Source: Rugosimonospora africana
Lineage (GTDB): Bacteria; Actinomycetota; Actinomycetes; Mycobacteriales; Micromonosporaceae
Assembly: GCF_016862975.1 (NCBI RefSeq)
Contig: NZ_BONZ01000089.1
Coordinates: 1-64,000, forward strand
Direction of reading: 5' to 3'
DNA: 64,000 bases
The position numbers and the translations under genes are program-made. The notes under the pieces are model-generated. The model was given only the letters and a program-made list of their open reading frames with translations, did not search any database and was not told where the DNA came from. Within the stretch, counting starts at the first letter, position 1, and each line of letters starts with the position of its first letter. Below, one piece after another: positions 50,770 to 57,993 of the stretch.

Positions 50770-51797
50770 CAGCTGCATTCCACGCCGGCGGACTGCCAGT
50801 TGCTCGAGTCCACGATCGCGGTGCTGGCGATCGTCTTGGGCGGCAGCGTCTTGCCGTTGCGCAGCTGGTCGACCAGGACCTGGACGGCCGAGGCGCCGAC
50901 CGAGCGGCCGTCGATGAACAGCGCGGCCTTGTTGCCGCTCTTGGTCCCGGCCTTCCAGTCCTTGCAGGTCAGGTACGCGCCGAGCCCGACACCGATGATG
51001 TTGTCCGGCGACACCTGGTGGTTCTGCAGAGCCGTGACACCGCCGGTCTCGTTCTCGTCGTTGCAGCCCCACACCACCCAGTGCTTCACGCCCGGGTTCG
51101 CGGTCAGCACGGCGGCCGTCTTGTTCTGGGCGTCCACCACGGAGTTGTCGGTGCCGACCTTCACGACCGGCGGCAGGGAGCCGGCGCCGGTGGTGAAGCC
51201 GGCCTCCTCGCCCTGCTCACGCTGCTGGCAGTCGGACAGGCCCTGCTGGTACAGCGCGAGCACCTTGGTGTCGGCGGGCGTCCAGCCGGCCTGCTTGTAC
51301 AGCTTGGCCGCCTCCTGGCCGACCGAGGTGCCCATCTGCACGCTGTCGAAGCCGACGAACGGCGCCGCGCTGCCGGAGCCGGACGAGATCGGGTCGTCCG
51401 ACGCGACCAGCGGGATTTTAGCCCCGTTGGCGGCGTCGATGACCTGCGGCCCGATCTTCTGGTCGGGTACCACGATGGCGATGCCGTCGACCTGCTGCCC
51501 GACCTCGGTGCTCATCGCGCTGATCGCCTTGTTGGAGTCGGTGCCCAGGTCGACGACCTTGATCGACACGTTGCCCAGCTTGCCGGCCTCGGCCTTCGCG
51601 CCCGCGGCCTCGTCGACGAAGTACTGCTGGTCGCCCTGCTTCTGCAGGTACGCGATGGTGAGCGGACCGCTCTTGGTGGCCTGCTGGCCACCGGTCGACG
51701 CCGAGGTGGTCTTGCCCGACGAGCACGCGGTGAGCGCACCGGCGGCCACGAGCAGTGCGAGCCCGGCGAGGGCTGCGCGGCGAGGCGACGGGAACAT
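50769..51797 (-). CDS. Sugar ABC importer binding lipoprotein (AraF-like)
   Basis: This 342-residue protein begins with a lipoprotein signal (LVAAGALTACSSG; lipidation at the Cys of LTAC) and has the periplasmic-binding-protein type 1 fold. VKHWVVWGCNDENETGGVTAL and NIIGVGLGAYLTC align with AraF of E. coli (VKHWLIVGMND..., DIIGIGING). An arabinose or galactose ligand is therefore likely. It is first in the importer operon, divergent from the SDR gene. Confidence 0.9.
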   Translation of the reverse strand: MFPSPRRAALAGLALLVAAGALTACSSGKTTSASTGGQQATKSGPLTIAYLQKQGDQQYFVDEAAGAKAEAGKLGNVSIKVVDLGTDSNKAISAMSTEVGQQVDGIAIVVPDQKIGPQVIDAANGAKIPLVASDDPISSGSGSAAPFVGFDSVQMGTSVGQEAAKLYKQAGWTPADTKVLALYQQGLSDCQQREQGEEAGFTTGAGSLPPVVKVGTDNSVVDAQNKTAAVLTANPGVKHWVVWGCNDENETGGVTALQNHQVSPDNIIGVGLGAYLTCKDWKAGTKSGNKAALFIDGRSVGASAVQVLVDQLRNGKTLPPKTIASTAIVDSSNWQSAGVECS

Positions 51798-52122
51798 GGA
51801 CGACTGCCCTTCTTCGCTGTCACGGTTCAGGTTTATGTCCGGCACGGCGGGATGTTCTCCGGCCGGGTTGGTGTGCGTGGGACGGTGCGGTACTCGAGGC
51901 AACCGCTCGCCGCGATGTCCGCGCCCGCCCTGCCGGGCATGCGCGCAGGGGCGACGATCGGCACCCGGCCATCCTGGGATGGTCGCCGGCCGCCCGTCAA
52001 GATGTAGTCATATTTAATTTCCATTGCTAGGGTCGGCTGGCGCGGCGCGCGGGAGTGTCCGTCCCCGGGACGGGTCACCCTGGGCGCATCGCGTCGCACC
52101 GAACGACACAGGAGGTTGCCGG
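51798..52122. promoter_or_regulatory. 325-bp divergent control region of the galactose island
   Basis: This gap carries the promoters of the importer operon (minus) and the SDR/dgoD genes (plus). An AT-rich patch, TATTTAATTT (52011-52020), stands out in GC-rich surroundings and shares TTAATT with the palindrome at 55116. It may be an operator for the FadR-type regulator of the island. No gene is seen. Confidence 0.4.
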
Positions 52123-52884
52123 GTGGAGCAGACCGGACGATTCGCCGGGCGTACCGCCCTGGTCACCGGTGCCGCGCGGGGTATCGGCGCCGCCACCGCC
52201 CGCCGGTTGGCCGCCGAGTCGGCCCGCGTGGTCCTCGTCGACCTGGCCGGCGAGGAGGGCGAGACGGAGGCGGAGCGGATCCGCGCCAGCGGCGGAGACG
52301 CCGAGTTCTACCCGTGCGACGTCGCGTCGGCACCGGACTGGGACCGCCTCGCCGGGCACGTGCGCGACACCTACGGGCGCCTAGACGTGCTGCACAGCAA
52401 CGCGGCGACGACGGTGGTCAAGCCGGCGCACGAGTTGACCGAGGACGAGTGGGACCGGCAGCTCGCGGTGAACCTGAAGGCCGCCTGGCTGGCCATGCGC
52501 GCGTTCGCCGGCATGCTCACCGAGGCCGGTGGCGCGGTGGTGCTCACCTCGTCGGTACACGCGCTGGTCGGCCTGCCCGGCCACCCGGCGTACGCCGCGA
52601 CCAAGGGGGCGCTGACCTCGCTGGGTCGCCAGCTCGCGGTGGAGTACGGGCCGGCGGTCCGGGTGAACACGGTGCTGCCCGGTCCGATCCTGACCGCCGC
52701 CTGGGACCGGGTCACCGAGGACGACCGGTCGCGCAGCGTCGCCGAGACGGTCGCCAAACGCTTCGGCCGGCCGGAGGAGGTCGCCGCGGCGGTGGCGTTC
52801 CTGGCTTCGCCGGAGGCGTCGTACGTGACCGGCGCGACGCTCGTCGTGGACGGCGGGTGGAGCGTGTTCAAGGCTTCCGCGTGA
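52123..52884 (+). CDS. Short-chain dehydrogenase/reductase, possibly galactose dehydrogenase
   Basis: This 253-residue classical SDR has ALVTGAARGIGAATARRLA (cofactor), HSNAATT, VLTSSVHALVGLPGHPAYAATKGALTSLG (catalytic S, Y, K) and SYVTGATLVVDGGWS. Placed between a sugar importer and galactonate dehydratase, it could oxidise galactose to galactonolactone, the first step of the De Ley-Doudoroff route. GTG 52123 has AGGAGG upstream. Its TGA stop lies inside the first family-B repeat unit, so that repeat defines the C-terminus. Confidence 0.82.
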   Translation: MEQTGRFAGRTALVTGAARGIGAATARRLAAESARVVLVDLAGEEGETEAERIRASGGDAEFYPCDVASAPDWDRLAGHVRDTYGRLDVLHSNAATTVVKPAHELTEDEWDRQLAVNLKAAWLAMRAFAGMLTEAGGAVVLTSSVHALVGLPGHPAYAATKGALTSLGRQLAVEYGPAVRVNTVLPGPILTAAWDRVTEDDRSRSVAETVAKRFGRPEEVAAAVAFLASPEASYVTGATLVVDGGWSVFKASA

Positions 52885-52930
52885 GCGGAGCCGGAGCCGG
52901 TGTTTGGCGGAGGCGAGCACACGCTCACGC
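52879..52930 (+). repeat. Repeat family B, intact unit 1
   Basis: A 52-bp unit bounded by perfect 9-bp inverted repeats GCGTGAGCG and CGCTCACGC, with the core GAGCCGGAGCCGGTGTTTGG. It contains the SDR stop codon. Confidence 0.85.
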
Positions 52931-52936
52931 AACGCC

Positions 52937-52988
52937 GCGTGAGCGGAGCCGGAGCCGGTGTTTGGCGGAGGCGAGCACACGCTCACGC
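52937..52988 (+). repeat. Repeat family B, intact unit 2
   Basis: An identical 52-bp copy of unit 1 after a 6-bp spacer, with the same terminal inverted repeats. Confidence 0.85.
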
Positions 52989-53002
52989 AGCACAGCCTGG
53001 GC

Positions 53003-53029
53003 CGGTTCGTGGCGGAGGCGAGCACGGCC
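53003..53029 (+). repeat. Repeat family B, partial copy before dgoD
   Basis: The segment CGGTTCGTGGCGGAGGCGAG and the following bases match 31141-31167 with one mismatch, and share GGCGGAGGCGAGCAC with the intact units. Confidence 0.7.
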
Positions 53030-53074
53030 GCACTGCTTCAGACGCGGTCTGAGTGGGAGAGATACGGGGTTGGC

Positions 53075-54220
53075 ATGAGAATCACCGCGATGGAGACCTT
53101 CCTGGTCCCGCCGCGCTGGCTGTTCCTGCGGATCGCGACCGACGAGGGCATCGTCGGCTGGGGCGAGCCGGTGGTCGAGGGGCGGGCGGACACCGTGCGG
53201 GCCGCGGTCGCCGAGCTGTCCGACTACCTGATCGGCCAGGATCCGCTGCGCATCGAGGACCACTGGCAGGTGCTGACGAAGGGCGGCTTCTACCGGGGCG
53301 GCCCGGTGCTGTCCAGCGCCGTCGCCGGCATCGACCAGGCGTTGTGGGACATTGCCGGCAAGGCGTACGGGCAGCCGGTACACGCCCTGCTCGGCGGCCC
53401 GGTACGGGACCGGGTACGGGTGTACGCCTGGATCGGCGGCGACAGCCCCGGGGAGGTCGCCGAGCTCACCCGGGCGCAGGTCGAGGCCGGGTTCACCGCA
53501 GTGAAGATGAACGGCTCCGGGCAGGTGGGTCCGATCGACACGCCGGCCCGCACGGCCGAGGTGGTCGCCCGGGTCGCCGCCGTGCGCGAGGTGCTCGGCG
53601 CCGACCGGGACGTGGCGGTGGACTTCCACGGGCGGATGTCCCTGGCGATGTCGCGTCGCGTGCTGCCCCTGCTGGAGCCGCTGCACCCGCTGTTCGTGGA
53701 GGAGCCGGTGCTGCCCGAGTACTCCGCCGACCTGGACCGGCTGGTGGCGGCCACCAGCGTCCCGCTGGCACTCGGCGAGCGGCTGTTCTCCCGCTGGGAC
53801 TTCCGGGAGGTGCTGCGCTCCGGGATCGCGGTGGCGCAGCCGGACCTGTCCCACGCCGGCGGTATCTCGGAGGTGCGGCGGATCGCCAGCATGGCCGAGG
53901 CGTACGACGTGAGCCTCGCCCCGCACTGCCCGCTCGGCCCGATCGCGCTCGCGGCGAGCCTGCAGATCGCGTTCGCGGTGCCCAACTTCCTCATCCAGGA
54001 ACAGAGCCTGGGCATCCACTACCACAGCGGCAGCGAGTTGCTGGACTACCTGGTCGACACCGAGCCGTTCCGGTTCGTGGCCGGCCACGCCGCCCGGCCG
54101 GCCGGGCCGGGGCTGGGCATCGAGGTCGACGAGGCGGCGGTGCGCCGCGCGGCGCAGGTCGGGCACCGGTGGCGCAACCCGGTCTGGCGGCGTCCGGACG
54201 GCTCGTTCGCCGAGTGGTGA
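53075..54220 (+). CDS. dgoD: D-galactonate dehydratase
   Basis: This 381-residue enolase-superfamily enzyme dehydrates D-galactonate to 2-keto-3-deoxygalactonate. It aligns almost collinearly with E. coli DgoD from memory: PPRWLFLRIATDEGIVGWGEP, YLIGQDPLRIEDHWQVL, AGIDQALWDIAGKAYGQPV, VDFHGR, FVEEPVLPE, QPDLSHAGGI, APHCPLGPIALAA, LQEQS-like IQEQSLGIHY and WRNP. Metal ligands (D in DFHGR, E in EEPV, E in GERL) are intact. ATG 53075 follows GGAGAG. Lactonase, kinase and aldolase of the route are not in the window. Confidence 0.93.
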   Translation: MRITAMETFLVPPRWLFLRIATDEGIVGWGEPVVEGRADTVRAAVAELSDYLIGQDPLRIEDHWQVLTKGGFYRGGPVLSSAVAGIDQALWDIAGKAYGQPVHALLGGPVRDRVRVYAWIGGDSPGEVAELTRAQVEAGFTAVKMNGSGQVGPIDTPARTAEVVARVAAVREVLGADRDVAVDFHGRMSLAMSRRVLPLLEPLHPLFVEEPVLPEYSADLDRLVAATSVPLALGERLFSRWDFREVLRSGIAVAQPDLSHAGGISEVRRIASMAEAYDVSLAPHCPLGPIALAASLQIAFAVPNFLIQEQSLGIHYHSGSELLDYLVDTEPFRFVAGHAARPAGPGLGIEVDEAAVRRAAQVGHRWRNPVWRRPDGSFAEW

Positions 54221-54292
54221 GACGGGCGGGCGGTGACGCTGGCCGCGCCGGTCCACCCCCGGGCCGGCCGGTGCGCCGCCCCGCGTCGGCGG

Positions 54293-55051
54293 TCAGCCGG
54301 CCGCGGAGTCGCCGGAATTCCGGGCGCCGGAATTCCGGGCGTGCGGGCCAGCCTCGCCGCCGGCCGCGTGCGCGAGGTCGGTGCTCGCCTGCTCCAGCAG
54401 GGACTCCACGGCCGCCGCCGCGCCGGCCGGGTCCCCCGCCGCGACCGCGTCGAGGACCGCGCGGTGTGCCGGTACCGCGTCCGGCCACCGCTCGCCCGAG
54501 TGCACGATCCGGTCCCGCTCGCGCAGCCCGGCCTCGACGACCACCTCCAGGCGGCCCATCAGCTCGTTGTGCGCGGCGGCCAGCAGCGCTCGGTGGAAGC
54601 GCAGGTCGGCCTCGATGACGGCGGACGCGTCGGCGCCGGGTTCGGCCAGGACGGCGAGTGCCTCGCGCATCGCGGCCAGGTCCGCCTCGGTGCGGCGCGT
54701 CGCCGCCAGCCGCGCGCCGGCCGGCTCGATGATGGCGCGGACCTCCGCCAGGTCGGCCAGGAACCGCCGGTCCGGTGCCCCTCGGCGCTGCCAGCGCAGC
54801 AGGCTCGCGTCCAGCAGGCTCCACTCGGAACGGGGCCGGACGAACGTCCCGCGCTTGGGCCGGGAGTCGACCAGGCCCTTGGAGGCGAGTACCCGCAGCG
54901 CCTCGCGGACCACGGTCTTGCTCACGTCGAGTTCGCGTTCGAGCTCGTCGGGATGCACGGTCTGGCCCGGAGCGTAGGTGCCGTCGAGGATCCGCCCGCC
55001 GATGGTCTCGACGATGTGTCCGTGCAGTCCGCGCCCCGAATAGGCGGCCAT
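54293..55051 (-). CDS. GntR/FadR family regulator (DgoR-like)
   Basis: This 252-residue protein has an N-terminal GntR winged helix (GGRILDGTYAPGQTVHPDELERELDVSKTVVREALRVLASKGLV) and a FadR-type all-helical ligand domain with the metal-site residues in EADLRFHRALLAAAHN and VPAHRAVLDAV. FadR-group members often sense sugar acids. Position between dgoD and an alpha-galactosidase suggests galactonate sensing, like E. coli DgoR. The tail has two ARNSG repeats. ATG 55051 follows GAGGAG. Confidence 0.88.
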   Translation of the reverse strand: MAAYSGRGLHGHIVETIGGRILDGTYAPGQTVHPDELERELDVSKTVVREALRVLASKGLVDSRPKRGTFVRPRSEWSLLDASLLRWQRRGAPDRRFLADLAEVRAIIEPAGARLAATRRTEADLAAMREALAVLAEPGADASAVIEADLRFHRALLAAAHNELMGRLEVVVEAGLRERDRIVHSGERWPDAVPAHRAVLDAVAAGDPAGAAAAVESLLEQASTDLAHAAGGEAGPHARNSGARNSGDSAAG

Positions 55052-55115
55052 CGGCGACTCCTCGTGTTCGCGACCGGCGCCTCGCCGAGCGCCGGCATGC
55101 CGGCCGGTCGTCGGC

Positions 55116-55128
55116 GCATTAATTATGC
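55116..55128. promoter_or_regulatory. AT-rich operator-like site between gntR and the alpha-galactosidase
   Basis: GCATTAATTATGC has GCAT/ATGC arms and an AT core, followed by AAAAATC and TTGACG (55136-55141, a possible -35). It is a likely binding site of the adjacent FadR-type regulator. Confidence 0.45.
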
Positions 55129-55162
55129 AAAAATCTTGACGGAGGCGCCAGGCATCAAGACG

Positions 55163-57715
55163 ATGTGCTCCATGCGATCGTCCCTTGCCGGCGCAGCCGC
55201 CGGCATCACGCTGTTGCTCGGGCTGGCCGCCGCGCCAGCCAACGCGGCGCCCGCGGTGGCGGCCGGTTCCCCCGCCGGCGGTTCGCGTCCGGCATCCGTC
55301 ACCCCGGCCGCGACGACGGCCATCAACGACCTCGCCCGCACCCCGTACCTGGGCTGGAACACCTACTACGGCCTCGGCTCGGCATACGACGAGGCGACCA
55401 TCGAGAGCGAAACCGACGCGATCGTCGACCGTGGCCTCGCGGCCGCCGGGTACCAGTACGTGTGGCTCGACGGCGGCTGGTGGTCCGGCACCCGGGACGC
55501 CCAGGGAAACATCACCGTCGACTCCGCGCAGTGGCCGTCCGGCATGAAGGCGGTCGCCGACTACATCCACGCCAGGGGCCTGAAGGCGGGCATCTACACC
55601 GACGCCGGCAAGGACGGCTGCGGCGGCGCCAACCAGGGCAGCTACGGCCACTACCAGCAGGATGTGAACCAGTTCGCCGGTTGGGGCTTCGACGCGGTGA
55701 AGGTGGACTTCTGCGGCGGTACCAACCTGCGCCTGGCGCCCGCCACCGCCTACGGCCAGTTCCGCGACGCCCTGCTGGCCAACAGCAGCCACCGGCCGAT
55801 GCTGTTCAACATCTGCAACCCGTTCACCCCGGGCGCGGCGGGCGACAACTACCCGCCGGTGGAGTTGTCGGTCTACTCGTCGTACACCTTCGGACCCACC
55901 ACCGGAAACTCGTGGCGTACCGACACCGACGCCGGCTTCGTCCACAGTGTCCAGTGGTCGGACGTGCTGCGGAACCTCGACGACGACGCCAAGCACCCGG
56001 AGGCGGCCGGCCCCGGCCACTGGAACGATCCGGACTACCTGGGACCGGAGCTGGGCATGACCGCCGCGCAGGCGCAGGCCCAGTTCACCATGTGGTCGGT
56101 GCTCGCCGCACCGCTCATCGTCGGCAGCGACGTGCGCAGCCTCTCGGCCGCGACCGTCGCGATGCTGACGAACCCGGACGTGCTCGCCGTCGACCAGGAC
56201 CGGCTCGGCGTCCAGGGCACCCGGGTCTCCGCACCCGGCCAGGGCGAGGTGTGGGTCCGGCCGCTGGCGGGTGGCGACCGGGCGGTCGCGCTGCTCAACC
56301 GGGGCAGCACACCGTTGACGGTCACCACCTCGGCCGCCGCCGTGGGGCTGGGCGACACGGCACGGTACACAGTGGACGACCTGTGGGCGCACACCAGCAC
56401 GGAGAGCGCCGGCACCATCCGGGCCACCGTACCGGCCGGCAGCGCGGTGCTGTACCGCGTCTCGGCCGGTGGCGGCCAGCACCTGGCGCCGGCCACCGCG
56501 CTGAGCGCGCCGACCGTGCCGGCCACCCCCGGCTGGGGCGGCAATCTGGTGCTGCCCGGCACATCCAGCACCGTCACCGCCACGTTCGCCAACGACGGTC
56601 GCGACCCGGCCACCGGGGTGGGGCTCACGCTGTCCGTGCCGGACGGCTGGACCGGCGGCGGATCCACGGGCGGCGGCACGGTACGCGCCAACGGCCACGC
56701 GACGAGTACCTGGCAGGTGACCGTACCGGCCGGCACGCTGCCGGGCACGTACCCGCTCACGGTCACCGCCGACTACCGGTGGGGCGGGTACCAGACCGGC
56801 CAGCGCACCGGTCAGGTACGGGTACAGGTGCCGTCGACGCCGCCGGCCGGCGCCGGTCAGCTGAGCGACCAACCGTGGCTGGACGCGAGCAGTGGCTGGC
56901 AGGTCGCGGCACCCGACACCAGCGTCGGCGGGAACCCCATTACCCTGGGCGGCACCGGGTACCCGAAGGGACTGGGCGTCGCCTCACCATCCACAGTGGA
57001 CTACTATCTCGGCGGCAACTGCACGAGCCTGTCCGGCACGGTGGGCATCGACGACGCGGTGAACAACGTCGACCAGCAGGGCGGCACCGCGACGTTCACG
57101 GTGTCCGGCGACGGCCGGACCCGGTACGACAGCGGGACGGTCGACCGCACCGCGGCGCACCCGTTCACCGTCGACCTGACCGGGGTCCGGGTGCTCACTC
57201 TGACGGTCGGGGACGCGGGTGACGGCGGGTACAACGACCGGGCCGACTGGGCCGGGCTCACCCTCGCGTGCGGGGCGGTGCCGGCCGATGGCTGGCCGTC
57301 GTTCGTCGACCGCACCGGCCTGGTCGCCACCGCCACGACCGCGCACGACGGGTACCCGGCGGCGGCCGCCGTCGACAGCCGGCTCTCCACGATCTGGCAC
57401 GACGAGTTCAGCCCGCAAGCGCCCCTGCCCCAGGCCGTCACCATCGACCTCGGCCGCACGCACACGGTCGACGGGCTGACCTACCAGCCCCGGATGGACG
57501 CCTCGACCACCGGCACCATCACCGGGTACCGCATCGAGGTCAGCGCGGACGGCCAGACCTTCGCGCCGGTGTCGTCGGGCACCTGGACCGACGACCGGAC
57601 GCTGAAGTCGGTGGCGTTCGCGCCCGTCCAGGGCCGGTACGTCCGCCTGGTCGCGACGGCGGGCGACGGCGGGTACGCCTCGGCCGCCGAGATCCGGGTG
57701 CGCCAGACGCAGTGA
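55163..57715 (+). CDS. Secreted GH27 alpha-galactosidase with accessory domains
   Basis: This 850-residue protein has a signal peptide (cleavage after PANA, ~residue 32) and a GH27 barrel (~60-330). LGWNTYYGLG, WLDGGWW, the nucleophile in DAVKVDFCGG (~181) and the acid/base in HWNDPDYL (~289) are visible. A C-terminal beta domain, an NEW3-type domain (~455-560), an NPCBM-type module (~570-700) and an F5/8 discoidin module (~720-850) follow. It should release galactose from galactomannans or oligosaccharides outside the cell. ATG 55163 is chosen; ATG 55172 is possible. Confidence 0.9.
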   Translation: MCSMRSSLAGAAAGITLLLGLAAAPANAAPAVAAGSPAGGSRPASVTPAATTAINDLARTPYLGWNTYYGLGSAYDEATIESETDAIVDRGLAAAGYQYVWLDGGWWSGTRDAQGNITVDSAQWPSGMKAVADYIHARGLKAGIYTDAGKDGCGGANQGSYGHYQQDVNQFAGWGFDAVKVDFCGGTNLRLAPATAYGQFRDALLANSSHRPMLFNICNPFTPGAAGDNYPPVELSVYSSYTFGPTTGNSWRTDTDAGFVHSVQWSDVLRNLDDDAKHPEAAGPGHWNDPDYLGPELGMTAAQAQAQFTMWSVLAAPLIVGSDVRSLSAATVAMLTNPDVLAVDQDRLGVQGTRVSAPGQGEVWVRPLAGGDRAVALLNRGSTPLTVTTSAAAVGLGDTARYTVDDLWAHTSTESAGTIRATVPAGSAVLYRVSAGGGQHLAPATALSAPTVPATPGWGGNLVLPGTSSTVTATFANDGRDPATGVGLTLSVPDGWTGGGSTGGGTVRANGHATSTWQVTVPAGTLPGTYPLTVTADYRWGGYQTGQRTGQVRVQVPSTPPAGAGQLSDQPWLDASSGWQVAAPDTSVGGNPITLGGTGYPKGLGVASPSTVDYYLGGNCTSLSGTVGIDDAVNNVDQQGGTATFTVSGDGRTRYDSGTVDRTAAHPFTVDLTGVRVLTLTVGDAGDGGYNDRADWAGLTLACGAVPADGWPSFVDRTGLVATATTAHDGYPAAAAVDSRLSTIWHDEFSPQAPLPQAVTIDLGRTHTVDGLTYQPRMDASTTGTITGYRIEVSADGQTFAPVSSGTWTDDRTLKSVAFAPVQGRYVRLVATAGDGGYASAAEIRVRQTQ

Positions 57716-57722
57716 CGCGGAC

Positions 57723-57760
57723 GATCCCGCCGGGTGGCCCGGCCACCGTCCGGCGGGATC
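57723..57760 (+). terminator. Nested hairpin terminator after the alpha-galactosidase gene
   Basis: GATCCCGCCGG and CCGGCGGGATC form an 11-bp stem enclosing a smaller GTGGC/GCCAC stem, starting 7 bp after the stop. Confidence 0.7.
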
Positions 57761-57993
57761 GACGCGGCCCGCCGCCGTCCGGTCGGATCGGCGCACCCGG
57801 CGCCACCGCCCGGCGGTTCGCGCCCCATGCCCCGCACCGCACGCCCCGCACCGCACGCCCCACACAGCCGCGGCGCGCACCAGCGGCGCCCGCGCCGGCC
57901 GTGGTCAGTACGATGGCCTGCGACCGGGGATGACGTGATCGGGAGGCGACGCCTCCTTCGGGGACACGCCTTCCGGGAGGGAGCAGCGCTCAC

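Noticed and set aside
54293-56872. An 859-codon open frame on the minus strand running through the alpha-galactosidase gene
   Set aside because: It is an artefact of high GC. Only its last 252 codons (54293-55051) are a real gene (FadR type); the rest is antisense to a clear GH27 enzyme.
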